A stretch of DNA of 64,000 nt, taken from positions 1 through 64,000 of the forward strand of contig CAJNDS010000589.1 in assembly GCA_905221605.1 (NCBI GenBank), read 5' to 3'. Every line of letters starts with the position of its first letter. Positions within the stretch are counted from its first letter, which is position 1. The notes beneath the pieces were generated by a model. It ran no database searches. It was given only the letters and a program-made list of their open reading frames with translations, and was not told where the DNA came from. Positions 20,986-31,837 of the stretch are shown here, one piece after another. The stretch comes from Symbiodinium natans. Lineage: Eukaryota; Sar; Dinophyceae; Suessiales; Symbiodiniaceae. Position numbers and translations under genes: made by a program.

Positions 20986-21039
20986 GGCGTCGCCAGAAAC
21001 CTTTACACTTCATGGCGCGGCTTGCGGCAAGCAGCTGTG
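20986..21039 (+). CDS. ABC gene, candidate exon (start of ATPase domain)
   Basis: After CCAG comes [18 protein letters not shown], ending before GT at 21040 (or before GC at 21034). The aromatic residue of LYTSW would be the A-loop that stacks on adenine, and RQAAV fits the position before the VSF strand. The match is short. Confidence 0.45.
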
Positions 21040-24000
21040 GTCTGTTTCCAGTCTTCTTCTGCTTCGGGGGGGGGGGGGGGGGCGAGGTGTCAATCCTTCC
21101 AGTGACTGACCGTGCAACGAAGTTGAAAAACCAAAGCAGATCCCCCGTCGGCAACTTACTTAACCTGGGGTAGAACCGAAGAGCACATCTTGTTAAAGAC
21201 ATTTTGAGACAAGAGTGAGACGTCGCTCAAGCTGGACGCAGCAGTGCAAAGAAATCCTGAGGTAAGCTTCAAGATTGACCGGGGAGAAACTTTGGGCCTC
21301 TTGGGCCCCAACGGCGCCGGGAAGACCACGGCCATCCGCTCCTAGGCCAGCTTTGCGCCTTTTTCAGTTGAGGGTCTGTGAGGATGCAGACCTAGTGGCC
21401 TAGTGGTTGAGAGGCTGAGAGGTTCCATGACATGGCCAGAGTTAGATATTTGGCTTCGGGTATCGGCGGAAAACTCGGACTCTTGGAGATTTGCCACGTA
21501 GGCTGCGGCATGGCGACGGATACTGAGTGAGCCTTGCATAGTCCTAGAGTCCTAGAAATCCTTAGAACCCTTGAAGTTCAAGAGCTGACAGCCTGCTCTT
21601 GCCATGACCCAGCCCAGGATGCATCACTGGCGAAGAGGGGCCACGAAAAGGCCAGATCAAACAAGATCTGAATGGTCTGAAGCCCTGTATTCCAAACTCG
21701 CGGAGCGACCCTTGTTGGTCTGCAGTACGGGTGGCCAAAAGCAAGCGCAAAATGCCAAGCAAAATGCCCAACATTTGCCCCTGCAAGGTTCAGTGAGCAT
21801 CGGCTTTGAAGCCGGTGGGATAAGCATTGGCCTCTGCCCTCAGGACCCGTGATTTTTCGTTTTTTTGTTCAGCAACCCAGGGTTCTGCAATTAGTCTTCG
21901 TAAAAATCACATGTCCTTGACTTGTATCTGGGGTCTGGACAGGCAGGCTCCAGATCGTCAGGGCCTTCTGCAGTTTATGTAGGAAAATTAGGTTCTGTCA
22001 CAGTTTGTAACCTTTTGTCGTTGTTGTTGCAAGCTTTCTCTCTGTGGACTTCTTCATCCTGAACAAGAACGAACATGGTGGGCTGCTGATGGTGCTCAAG
22101 AACTGTTCAGACGAATAGATTCTTTTCGCTTCAATATATACATATACATATGTAGATATGTATAAAAAGATGATCATATCTCTCTCTGTCTCTGAACCAA
22201 GCTGACAAATCAAGCTGCTAAGTAGCTACGAAGCTCCGCAGAAGTCTGAGACTTTGAGGGCATCTTGAGAGATGACTGCGAAGGGGCATGCCAGCTTTGC
22301 GTTGTGCCGCCAGGAAACTGTGATCAATGGCCCCACAGCTGCGTTTTCATGCGGGAGCGGTACTTTCATGACCTTTCATGTGCAATCTCCTTCGGGGCTG
22401 ATGCCGGGTTCCACGCTGCTCTTCCTTCGCAATTTTGCCTGGCCTTCCACAGGTGACCTTACAGTTGCGGAGAACTTGCTCTTTTTCGCATACGTACGAG
22501 GTGCGCAGGAGGGGCCGCAATGCCAAGTGTTCTGATTCAATGCCCACAAGATCTGCATGGTGAACGAGACTACGGAGACGAGAACTTGAACTTCGGGATC
22601 ATCATGGAAAACCCTTAGTGGCCAGCCGTTGTCAGCTGGCCGATCGAATCCGCTAGAACATACTAGAACCAAAACCTTAATCCCGAATTTTAGTTTTGGC
22701 TTGCACGCCTGCCACCAGTAAAGATTTGTCAGGCTCAAGCCGAGACGGCAAATAGGGTGGGGGTGGGGGGGGTTTGAGGTAGGGGGTGGGGGGGGTGGGG
22801 GTGTACATGCCCTAGCTGTGCATGCATCGGATCAGTCAGTTTGAGCACATTTTTGCAGCTTGCATGCTTTGGGTCCACTTCGCGAGAAGAATGCGAGCAC
22901 GATTTCGTAGAGAGGCAAGCACGTCCCTGTGACACTGTAGACGGCAGTTGCCTTGACGCCCGACGGTACTGTCAGCACTTCTTGGCACGCGAAGACGACT
23001 TCAGTGTCCCAAAACGATGGCAATTACCAGAATCAACGCCTCTATGTCCGCGATCCCTGTAACAGTCACCAAAACGACAGACACGATGCCAACAATATAG
23101 AACCCATGAACATCCAAGGTCAATTCTCAAATCAATGCCTGACCAGTAGAATCATCCGAAAAGCATACGAAGGAAAACCTTATGAACACCCCGGACAAAC
23201 CGGGCAAACGGTGTGCAGACTTGTAGGGGCCGTTCGAGAGGTGTGCAAGGCGATCGTGCCTGGCAGTGTCTTGAGGAGATCCTCAAGGCCACACGCCTTG
23301 AGGAGAAGCAGATGGACCCTTCGCAAGTTTCAGTATGCTTTCCGGTTTGTGCATTATGGGCTAGTAGCTAGTGCTGGGATTTCAGGATACGCTGGGTTTG
23401 CAAGTTTGGGTGGTTTAGGGTTGAGGTCTCGCAGGATGTTTGCGAGCCTGTTTCGCAAGGTCTTTGGAGGTTTAGCAGTTTGGCATAGCCACCTTGGCCC
23501 ATGGCTGCCCGTGGCTTCCAGCCTACGACGTCCAAAAGGGCGAAACTCAAGTAGCTTTGTTTTGCCAGTCGAGCGACGTGTATTGCGGGCTTGGCTGATA
23601 TCAGAGCCGGCCTTGCGCAGACATTGGTGGGCTCGGAGATGTCGGGCAGACATCTCCAGCATGGACATGTTATAAAGGAAAGATCAGCTGGAGCACCGCG
23701 TTCGAACCCACATGCAGTGCGGCATGTAAATGCTTAGAACAGTGAAATTTTGCGGTCCGTTCGCAAGCTGATGATCTACAATTGCCCAGCTGGAAAAGAA
23801 ATAGAAGTTGATCAGACCTAAATGGGATGAACTTGAAGGGATGGATCTCTCCAGCCACTCGGAGAAGGTAATGCACAGGCAATGTTCAGATGGTGAGCGA
23901 GATCCGACGATGACGTTAAATAGCTTGTCGGGCGTTGCTTTGCCTTTGCAATGGGTGCTGAGACTTCTGGCAAGGCATCATCCAGGCGCGAACCCAACAA

Positions 24001-24592
24001 GCCTGTGGCAAAAAAGCTCAAGAGCTTGTTTCATGTTTTTTTTTCATGGACGCTTTTTCAACTCTTCTGAGGGTTTAATGTCGGTGGGGTCGTTTCAGAC
24101 CAACCACGTGCTGGACCGAGGAGCTGCCAGATGCGCTCCTGGCTGTGCAAATGATGGGGGCGGAGGATTTGGGGACTCCTAAACCTTTGACGTTGCGTAG
24201 ACCCCTGCTTCAGCCCCTGGAATTGTTATGCGGGTCGACCAAGTCGGGCATCGTTGGAATGTCCCTTCTTACATGCTGAGGCTGAGCGGTGGCATGCGGC
24301 GGCGTCTGGCAGTAGGCAATTCCGCACTTGCGTGTGCAGGGTGGCAGGGGTGGCAGGGGTGGCAGGGGCCGTGGCAGGGGTGGCAGGGGTGGCAGGATTC
24401 AGAATTCACAGCTCCAGTCGCGAGGAGATTCAGAACTGCAAGAGCTTTAAGCGTTTTAAGCACTTTGAGCTCTCACAGGCTGCGCCATGATTGCGACGCC
24501 CTCGGTGGTGGTGCTTGATGAGCCAACGACGGGCCTGGACCCAGTGAGCCGGCGTGGCATTTGGCAAACCATCACCGAGGCCACCAGCAAAT
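20986..24592 (+). CDS. ABC transporter ATP-binding domain, multi-exon gene (partial)
   Basis: Motifs of one nucleotide-binding domain appear in correct order on the + strand: a possible A-loop segment ([10 protein letters not shown]), Walker A (GPNGAGKTT), the Q-loop region (IGLCPQ), [11 protein letters not shown], the signature LSGGMRRR, Walker B with D-loop ([13 protein letters not shown]). Consistent exons are 20986-21039, 21262-~21336, 21788-21848, 22453-22500, 23241-23322, 24281-24315 and 24479-~24592. Phases agree across the last four (1/1, 2/2, 1/1), and the joined signature-to-Walker-B spacing equals that of ABCA-type ATPases. Small pieces after Walker A and after the Q-loop are missing, and the H-loop exon was not found. 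The protein would use ATP hydrolysis to move a substrate across a membrane; the substrate cannot be told. It may be an ABCA- or ABC2-type transporter. Confidence 0.85.
21262..21336 (+). CDS. ABC gene, Walker A exon
   Basis: Starts after AG (21260-21261) with [20 protein letters not shown] then KTT, a textbook ATPase strand and P-loop that binds ATP phosphates. The frame reaches a TAG at 21343, so the exon must end before it; GC at 21331 or 21338 are possible donors. The sequence just before the start also reads in frame without a stop from 21209, so the acceptor is uncertain. Confidence 0.88.
21788..21848 (+). CDS. ABC gene, Q-loop exon
   Basis: After CTGCAAG the frame reads [20 protein letters not shown], which fits the segment ahead of and including the Q-loop Gln that senses ATP. 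A GT donor follows at 21849. The frame stops at 21850, which supports splicing here. Confidence 0.75.
22453..22500 (+). CDS. ABC gene, post-Q-loop exon
   Basis: Follows CCACAG and reads [16 protein letters not shown], the helix after the Q-loop in ABC ATPases. It ends in phase 1 at CGAG before GTGCGC. The next exon starts in the matching phase. Confidence 0.82.
23241..23322 (+). CDS. ABC gene, helical subdomain exon
   Basis: Starts after GAGAG, completes the Gly of VRG, and reads [20 protein letters not shown] then EKQMDPS. This is the helical stretch leading to the signature. If it ends before GC at 23323, its phase 2 joins the next exon exactly. A GT donor at 23327 exists but breaks the frame. 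A 240-codon ORF on the same strand in another frame is a shadow. Confidence 0.75.
24281..24315 (+). CDS. ABC gene, signature-motif exon (35 nt)
   Basis: [11 protein letters not shown] contains the C-loop LSGGM that contacts ATP in the partner domain. It follows GCTGAG and ends in phase 1 before a GC donor (24316). Joined to the next exon it gives [20 protein letters not shown], with normal spacing to Walker B. Confidence 0.85.
24336..24397 (+). repeat. Minisatellite in ABC intron (GTGGCAGGGG, 10 bp)
   Basis: Six units, one interrupted by GGCC, fill much of the 163-base intron between the signature and Walker B exons. Confidence 0.9.
24479..24592 (+). CDS. ABC gene, Walker B / D-loop exon
   Basis: After CTCACAG the frame reads [20 protein letters not shown] then [20 protein letters not shown] is Walker B with the catalytic Glu, and TGLDP is the D-loop. 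The frame stops at 24601; GC donors at 24587, 24593 and 24596 are candidates. The following H-loop exon was not located. Confidence 0.88.
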
Positions 24593-24619
24593 GCAGCAAA
24601 TGAAACATTTGCTTAAGGG

Positions 24620-25695
24620 CTTTGTGGGGCTATAGGTCTTAGAGTCTCTTAGAGATTCTTAGAGCTAAGTTTAGGTTGCATGTTGTACTTGCTGTGCACA
24701 CCTCCCCCCAAGATAGCTCGGCTTCGCTTTATTTAGTTTGAATGGGTAGGTCAGCAGTTAGTTTTGAGGACCTGGGTTTTGACTCCGCCCGGGGTTAGTT
24801 TGGCTCTCAGAAAATTGAGTTTCGAGAGGGTTCCGGCGGGACCCCAAACCACTCAAACTTAGGAACTGATGCCGTTGCCAGTGGCTCAAGCACGCTTGGG
24901 CCCGCACTTCCTGGCATCGTGCCCTCCAAGAGCCTGCTGCCCAGATCCCCAGATGTGAAACAACTCATATTCCCGCCAATCTTTTGCTTGGATATGGGTT
25001 CCTTTCTTGCTTCGTGCTTGCATTCCTTCGAACCCATTTCATATTGCAAACCCCCCACGCTTCAAACCCTCAGCCGAAGCACTTTGGCTGAGCCCGTGCG
25101 GGAATCGTACTGCCACTTTGGCTTCCCCGGCGATTGTAGGAGAATTTGCTGAGCCACCAGTCAGGACGATCGGGCCTCAAGCTCTCTGACTCCCTGCCCT
25201 CACGTTGAGGTGCTCCCTTCAGATGTCCCTGGAGCCAGCCGTTAGCTCTGCCAGCTCTGCCAGCTCAGCGGGCCGGCGCTGTGCAGTGGTGCTGGCGTCC
25301 TGCGCTGTTGGAGCAGTTTTGACTCCGGAGGCTCTGTTTGAGGGAAAGGGCTGGAAGGTTAGGGGTGCTTAGGTGCAAATTTACTTGTGGACAGGATGAG
25401 GATGGAACATGCAAGACACTGCAAGACCAGTCCAGACCTAAAGTTCAAGGTCGTAGCCGAAACGGCTCAAAAAGGCAAGCCACACCCTGAACTCTAAACG
25501 CCCGATCCGCGACGGTCTGCAGGGGACCTCCGCGAACTTCGTGCAACTGCCAGCCAGTGCAGGCCAGGAGTGGCAGTAGCGGCTATGGGATAGAATTTCG
25601 ACAGGATGGAGCCCCATCTTGTACTCTAAGGCGCCGTGACTTGTAAACATTAGGAGCTTCGCAGCTTATGCTGCGAACTTTGAATCGCTAGCCGT
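24620..25695. other. No gene recognised (possibly further ABC introns)
   Basis: Frames up to 83 codons without motifs. I looked here for the switch histidine (TTH) exon that should follow Walker B and did not find it. Confidence 0.45.
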
Positions 25696-25697
25696 GA

Positions 25698-25835
25698 AAA
25701 GGGTTTAGGGTTGAGGGTTTTTAGGGTTGAGGGTTTTTAGGGTGTAGGTTTTTTTGGGGTTTAGGGTTTTAGGCTTTACAGTTTTAAGGTTTAGGGTTTT
25801 TGGTGTTTAGGGTTTAGGCTTTTTGTTAACCTAGC
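25698..25835 (+). repeat. Degenerate telomere-like repeats
   Basis: Multiple GGGTTTAGGG, GGGTTTTTAGGG and GTTTTAGG units with irregular T-runs, on the G-rich strand orientation. Confidence 0.8.
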
Positions 25836-26093
25836 GCGCGGGCACACATTGCCTATACGGCCCTCCGGAGTCCTGAAACCTCGGCAGGGGCGACGTTTTC
25901 GCTTTCGCAATGGGCCTCTAAAGCAATAGCGCGGGCAAACCACAAGTACTGGCCGTAACCTCACACCACATCGCGAGGTGTATCTGCACATCCGCTCCGA
26001 AACCTTCAGTCTGCCAAGCGAGCACCCAGCTATGGCCGGGGCTCAGTGGCTGGGCGCTATCTTGGTTCTTTGGGTTTTGAGATGTTTGAGAGT

Positions 26094-26136
26094 GGGGTCG
26101 GCTAGTAGCGTTTAGAGTCGGCTAGTAGCGTTTAGA
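26094..26136 (+). repeat. 20 bp tandem duplication
   Basis: GTCGGCTAGTAGCGTTTAGA occurs twice in succession. Confidence 0.85.
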
Positions 26137-26168
26137 GAAGGCCAACACATTCAAAGACTTGGTTGAGG

Positions 26169-26486
26169 ATGAAGCCGGCGCTGCTTTCAGTGAGCTTTGG
26201 ATGGGCGTTGGTTTTACAGTGCGTGTGCCCGTGTGCTTCTATAGGTGGAGGATGGCAAAGTTTAGATTTGTCTGGGGCCGTGCAGACAAGTCCCAAGATG
26301 AGAGTCATCGGAGTTCGTGGGCTTCCTGGTCGCCACAGAGTGGTTAGAAATTATGGCGGGTGGCAATTTCTATTTCGGTGCTTACAATGGACGTCTTGCC
26401 AAGGGTATGACACAGCTTTTCCCTCTGCAGGGGCAAGAGCCCCAAACCCAGCAAACATCTACGTGCCAGGAACAATTTACGTGTAA
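26169..26486 (+). CDS. Unrecognised ORF with signal-peptide-like start
   Basis: An ATG at 26169 opens a 105-codon frame whose first ~24 residues (MKPALLSVSFGWALVLQCVC) look like a signal peptide with a short basic start and hydrophobic core. The rest shows no motif, and an alternative frame from 26317 (NFYFGAYNGRLAKGM) may be an exon instead. It may be the first exon of a secreted protein gene, or chance. Confidence 0.3.
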   Translation: MKPALLSVSFGWALVLQCVCPCASIGGGWQSLDLSGAVQTSPKMRVIGVRGLPGRHRVVRNYGGWQFLFRCLQWTSCQGYDTAFPSAGARAPNPANIYVPGTIYV

Positions 26487-26535
26487 TGTGACCGGCTGGG
26501 TTTTTGGTAATTACTAATAACTATTTCCTTTGCTT

Positions 26536-26616
26536 CTCTCTCTCTCTCTCTCGCCCTCGCGCTCGCGCTCTCGCTCTCGCTCTCACTCTCGCTCTCTCTC
26601 TCTCTCTGTCTGTCTG

Positions 26617-26660
<44 letters not shown>

Positions 26661-26746
26661 TCTCTGTCTCTCTCTCTCTCTGTCTCTCTCTCTCTCTCTC
26701 TGTCTCTCTCTCGCTCTCTGTCTCTCTCTCTCTCTCTCTCTCTTTT
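26536..26746 (+). repeat. CT-rich microsatellite
   Basis: (CT)n with CTGT and CGCT variants over about 210 bases; ORFs on both strands here (poly-Leu/Ser, poly-Arg/Glu) are artefacts. Confidence 0.93.
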
Positions 26747-26989
26747 TGTCTCTATCGACGTCGAATCCCTCCTACACAGAAGCACAAAGGCGAGGCAATA
26801 TCCCACCACCTGGCAGGTCGAATACCACAGTGACCGTGAACTCCCCCACATTGAGTTACTCGTACATGAATACAAGTGTAGTTGCTCCTGCATGCGTAGG
26901 AGAAGTCGAACATCTCTCTACATGTAGAAGGGGTTCCGAGGGAGTTCCACTTCCCGACATGGAAGGTGGAACTTCACGTAAGTAGACGG

Positions 26990-29980
26990 GGAAACGCGGC
27001 ACCTCTAGACGATGCACTCGCACTTTGACCCGATGATATGGAGAGGCGGTCCCCCCTCTGTGACGCTGGCTGGCCCCCTAGTTGAAAAAGGCTCTCTGCG
27101 AATGAGAGTTTTCGTTCGCCTCGCGGAACTCTACATAGAACCTTGAAAATTTCCCACATGAATGCATATGACGAAGCCCCGAACCCGAAACCCAAAGGCC
27201 GCCGTGGTGGCGAGCACGCTGGCAGCAGTTGCGGCGCGGACAGGTCGACGCAGAGTGGTGTGCTCCGCAACCGAGCCGGAGGTGGTAGAAGCAGGCTGCA
27301 GCACCGACTTTTGTGCAAATGCGGTTAGAGCCTAGTTGCAACTGCGTTCAGGGAGCTGCCGGGTTTCTTGTGTTTCATTCATCCCTGCCAGGAGACGTCG
27401 GCGTGGACGGAGCCTTTAGCGCTTTGGTTTGGAAGTGGGGGCTTCTGTTGCAAGATAACTCCGTGCCTACCTTATCCCAAGGAAGAACTCGAAACGAGCA
27501 GGCATTTGAACCCCTGGACCTGTGCTTCTCCATCCCTCCGACTAGTCCGTGGGTTCGAGACACCGACTCGACCCGAGGCGACTTCACTCCTTTTGGAGGA
27601 CCAGGCGAGCAGCTCCCCACTCGCATCTATGAGGGCTCCGAGGAAGTGGATCTGACCAAGAAGGAGGAGTGAAGGGATGCGATAGGGAAGGGGCTCAAGC
27701 AGAAAATGTGGGCTTGGATGTCGGCGCTGAGCCCTGGCTCGGACATGGATCTGAAAGAGCCGGGCAGAAGCAGGAAAGGAGGAATACTGCCCAAACCGAA
27801 GCCCCAGTGTACATCCCTGCGCACCATTTCATACTCCACCCCAAGCTCCAAAAAGCGCCTCAAAATCCCGAGTGCAAAGAAGCACCAGGAGCGACCCTCT
27901 GGCTCCAACGAAGACAGCACTTATTTCTGGAAGATGACCCAAGACAAAAGGCAGCTGGAAGCCGCTTGGAGACGACAAGTGACAAGTGTTCGGCCCAGCC
28001 AGGGCAGGGCGCAAAACACAGGTCCAAGCCGAGGGCAGTCTGGCATGCCCGAGTCATTCCGAGCCATTGAAAGTTGAAGCGCGCGGAATCCTTTCTGAGG
28101 TCATCGTCCCCGTAGATGACTCCGTGCAGGCCAAAGACGTCGTGTACCGTCTCGGCGAGGTTCTGAGGGCGAGGGCGAAAACAGCGTTATGTTGTGTGCC
28201 GAGACTGAACTCAGCAAGAAAGCTGCCACACACAGAATTGTTTATTTGGGGCTTCCTCCCTGGCAGGATCCAGAGGATCCCATGAGAGGGCCGGTGCTTC
28301 AGCTCGGCTATCGCTACAAAGGCCCCCGGCTTTCCCTCGCGGGCTTGGGAAAGGAGATCTCTCGCTGTCGTTTGTCGAGAGCTCTGCGAGTTTTGCACGT
28401 GAGTAGTCGGCCACGGAGTTGCGTCAAGCCAATTTGGGGGTTAGGCTAGCCAAGCTTGCTGGAGCAATGCATGTCTTATGCTTCCTGCCTTGAGATGAAG
28501 ACGGGCGCGCGAGAGAGAATCTCCTCATCGACGGCCAGCTTTTGAATGCTGTCCGCAGGCAAGACACACGCAGCGTTTGAGGGCTTAAGAGAAGTGCATC
28601 AGCCTGCTTTGAGAGAGACTGCAAGCGTGGTAGCGTGTCGGATGCGGCCTGCCCATTGTTTCAGATGCATTCCTTGTTGTGCTCTGGGGTTTTAAAATCG
28701 GGGTGGCTGGCACTGGGTGGCTTGGGAAGTCTGGAATTCTAGACCAAAGTTTCTGAATTTGATGTTGTGTGCAAGCTGCCTCGCCGGGCTTATCGCCTTG
28801 ACAAGTGACCATTTTCGTTTCACCTTTCACCTTTATATGCTGAATCAGTCTGAAATCAAATCCTAGGCGGGTGGCAAAAACCATATCTAAACCGTTCTCT
28901 GCCCTCAACTGGAACTTGGCTTCTTCCGCACGCAGGGAAGAGTGCTTCTGGATAATGGATGAGATGGTCGGCGTCAAGGCTCCAAAGCCTGAACTTTGTG
29001 GGGTTTGCACGACTCCTTCGGGTTTCTTTCCCGACCCCCGGCCCCTTCCCAACAGATGACCAGAGACGGTCAAGTCAGGCAAAGTACCTGTAGTCGGAAA
29101 CGTCCTGAACCCAAGTCGAGAACAGAAAAGACCCCCTAGACAGTGCACGGCCAGCCCTGTCATCGGTTTTGGGTTGCAGGGTTTGGGGTTTCAGGGTTGG
29201 GACGAAAAGGGCTTTAGATGGACACTTTTTTCTGACTCATGCTGTCTTGTTTCCTGACTCGTGCTATCTCGTGCTGTCCTGCCTTCTTTGCGGACTCAGC
29301 CCACTCTGTTTTGGATTCATTCTCCCGACTCACCGTTCACCCAATAGATGACTGGGACAAGGTAAAGGATCGCGAGAAGGGAGGCACCTCGAAAATTCTT
29401 TTAACTCGGAGGAGAGGAGGTGACATGCCAACACCTGGAGATTTTCAGCATCATTCGATGGGTGGGACAAGCAGGGCTTTGAGGGCTGACAAGGGTTTGG
29501 AGGGAGGCTCAGGGTTCGGCAGGGGGGTTCAGGCTTCCCTGCTGCGAGCTAAGGTCATCCTGCTGACGGTGACGAGGCCCAGCATGAAGAGGCCAGGTTC
29601 GACTGTTTATGGCTGTTTGTGCGCAAAGCCCAAAGCTTCCAAGGCCACTCAGGGGTGGGTGTGTTGACCGCTAGGTGCAATCTTTACTCTGCACAAGCAG
29701 AGAGAAGCGGTTCTCTTGCCTGCCAGGTTTCGCCATGACCCCATTCTGAAGAGGAAGACGGAAGAGGACGGGATCCCTAAAAAACCTTCCAACCGTATAT
29801 CGTGCCCGAGCCCTCACAGCGATCCGCATGTTATCTCGCATTGAATCGCTTGTTGCTTCGCCCCACGTCTCGAACAGCTGAACTACATCTGAGTTGCAGT
29901 TGCGGTGTTGTAAAGTGAAGGCCGAGGCCAGCACTGCACGCGAAGTGGCCATGCACGGAAGGGTCTGTCTGATCTTGGCC
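26990..29980 (+). other. No firm gene; weak coding candidates
   Basis: Frames with some gene-like character: 27313-27672 (119 codons, ends RIYEGSEEVDLTKKEE), about 28080-28165 (ILSEVIVPVDDSVQAKDVVY), and the 5' half of 29345-29667 (DDWDKVKDREKGGTSKILL). None matches a family I know and splice sites are unclear, so I do not call genes. Confidence 0.35.
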
Positions 29981-29986
29981 CCTAAG

Positions 29987-29988
<2 letters not shown>

Positions 29989-30026
<38 letters not shown>

Positions 30027-30097
30027 GCCGCCGCCGTCGTCGTCGTCGGCGGCGGCGGCGTCTTCGTCGTCGTCGTCGTCCTCGTCCTCGTCCTCGA

Positions 30098-30132
<35 letters not shown>

Positions 30133-30133
30133 A

Positions 30134-30165
<32 letters not shown>

Positions 30166-30167
30166 GC
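29989..30167 (+). repeat. CTG / CGT / CTCGTC repeat just 5' of the MFS gene
   Basis: (CTG)12 at 29989-30023 is followed by GCC/GTC/GGC triplets and then about 13 units of the hexamer CTCGTC with CTCGAC variants. Both strands are open (poly-Gln/Arg-Thr and poly-Cys/Arg-Pro). It ends about 50 bases before the transporter start and may lie in its promoter or 5' UTR. Confidence 0.92.
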
Positions 30168-30217
30168 AGCTTGCGTAGTAGCTTGCAGCAGTAGGGGCAG
30201 AGGCGGAGGCAGAGAGC

Positions 30218-31837
30218 ATGGTAACGACGGGGAGCATGCAGCGTTTGGGTCATGTAGGTGCCATCTTCGAAGGTCTCGTGCTGACGTGGCAGGTCAGGCT
30301 GAGGTTTTGGGAGATCAGGTCAGGTATGTCGGAGCAGACGATCATTTCAGCAGCATCTCGGGCAAGCTTCGACAGCCTAGCGTGCCTCCCTCTGATTTTG
30401 GCTATGTCAATGTCTGTCACCTGTACAGAGATCTTGCCCACCCACTTGAGAGGGCCCTTGGCCGTGGACTCTGGCTCTCCTCGACCCAACACCATCGGCA
30501 TCAGCCGCTCCGACACCTTTGGGCTGAACGACTCCTTCGACACTCGTTCGGAACCTTCTTCTGAAGCTCCTGGGATGCTGGGCCGCAACTTGCTCGAGGA
30601 GCGGATGGCTCCGCTGCCATCGCTCTGCCTCGTGATGTACTCTGGCTTCTTGTCAACCTTGGCCTTGGACATTGTCGTTACGACAGTTGACGAGTATTCC
30701 AAAAAACTCGGGGCAGGGGCGCTGTTCAGTGGGCTGGTCATTGCGTTGACGCCTCTTCTCCAGGGCTTGATCGGGGTCCCGCTGAATCGCTGGATGTTGA
30801 AATCGGCTTCCATGAAGACTGTGATTATTCTCATGGCTGCTGGCATGGTTGTAGGACACATCATCTACGCCCTCGCCGGGCTCATGCAGTCGAAGCAGGC
30901 TGTCCTTTTCGCGCGCGCCCTCATTGGCATCTGTCAGTTTCAGCTGGGTGCGCCCATCTACATTGCAGACTCTGTGGGTGTCAAAAGACGGACACCGGTG
31001 CTGTTTGTGTACTCTGCAGTGGCTACCTCGGCGCTGGCGGCGGCTCCAGCTGTTTGCGGTTTGCTAGAAACCTTCCTGCACGAGCTGCGAATTCATAACC
31101 TGGTCCTGGACTCAGACACGGCCCCCGGTTGGTTCATGGCGATTGTCTACTTCTTGTACTTGTTGAAGGTGGTCTTCTTTTTCGAGAACCCAGAAGAATT
31201 ACCTTCACAAGAAACCCTCCCTGCCACTGCAGAATCTCCGGTCGAGAAGCGGGAATCATTGTGGACGACTGGCTTCCTTCTTTGCCTGTTGGCAGGTTTT
31301 GCGAGCACTATGACAAACATTGGGTGCATGGTCTACTTCACGCAACTTTCACAGCGCACTTGGCACTGGAGCTTGGCCCTCAGCTCATGGGCTCTTGCAG
31401 GGCTGATGGCTGTCGTGTGTGTGCTGTCTCTGGGGAGCAGCAGGCTTGTGAAACTCGTGGAGGACAGGAAGGGCCTCCAGCTCAGCACACTCTCAACTGC
31501 CATCTTCTCCATGCTTGCCTTCCAGTTTATGCCGAGCTGGTCCGCAGCAACGATCGCGCTTACATTCGCTGGCTTGTTGCTTCTCCAGACAGCAAGCAGT
31601 GTTGTCAAGAACTACGCGTATGCACTGACCCCGAAGATTGTGGCACCGCACTTGAAGGATCAAGCTGCATCGTGGCTCATGCTGGCACTGACCCTGGGTC
31701 GAGGAGTCGGGGCGCAAATTGGAGTGATTTTCACTCCCGTTTCCTTTGCATTTACCATGCTAGGCACGTACTTGTTGCTGTTTACTTTTGTTTCTGTCTT
31801 CCGATCTCGAATGAAGCAGCACGCCAAGGCTGTTTAG
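30218..31837 (+). CDS. Major facilitator superfamily transporter, intronless
   Basis: A 539-codon frame. About 130 polar N-terminal residues, rich in Ser and Pro, precede twelve predicted membrane helices at roughly 134-156, 166-189, 199-222, 227-247, 259-283, 304-322, 351-373, 383-404, 422-438, 442-462, 483-503 and 508-530, with a longer loop (323-350) between helices 6 and 7. This 6+6 plan is that of MFS secondary carriers. Helix 4 has FARALIGICQFQLGAPIYIA then D, resembling the SPX-MFS/MFSD8-like branch (inference); the substrate is unknown. The first in-frame ATG (30218) follows a stop at 30176; later ATGs at 30326 and 30404 would keep all helices. Lack of introns contrasts with the other host genes here and could mean retroposition from mRNA, but no spliced-leader relic was found upstream. 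Confidence 0.88.
   Translation: MVTTGSMQRLGHVGAIFEGLVLTWQVRLRFWEIRSGMSEQTIISAASRASFDSLACLPLILAMSMSVTCTEILPTHLRGPLAVDSGSPRPNTIGISRSDTFGLNDSFDTRSEPSSEAPGMLGRNLLEERMAPLPSLCLVMYSGFLSTLALDIVVTTVDEYSKKLGAGALFSGLVIALTPLLQGLIGVPLNRWMLKSASMKTVIILMAAGMVVGHIIYALAGLMQSKQAVLFARALIGICQFQLGAPIYIADSVGVKRRTPVLFVYSAVATSALAAAPAVCGLLETFLHELRIHNLVLDSDTAPGWFMAIVYFLYLLKVVFFFENPEELPSQETLPATAESPVEKRESLWTTGFLLCLLAGFASTMTNIGCMVYFTQLSQRTWHWSLALSSWALAGLMAVVCVLSLGSSRLVKLVEDRKGLQLSTLSTAIFSMLAFQFMPSWSAATIALTFAGLLLLQTASSVVKNYAYALTPKIVAPHLKDQAASWLMLALTLGRGVGAQIGVIFTPVSFAFTMLGTYLLLFTFVSVFRSRMKQHAKAV

Noticed and set aside
22953-23675. 240-codon plus-strand ORF
   Set aside because: The ABC helical exon (23241-23322) lies inside it in another frame, and the ORF itself has no motif.
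23695-23725. GTTCGAAC word resembling a tRNA B box
   Set aside because: The flanking bases cannot form a T-arm stem and no acceptor stem or A box is present.
29671-30253. 188- and 140-codon minus-strand ORFs
   Set aside because: Poly-Arg/Gln and Arg-Thr stretches from the CTG/CTCGTC array; opposite strand to the MFS gene.
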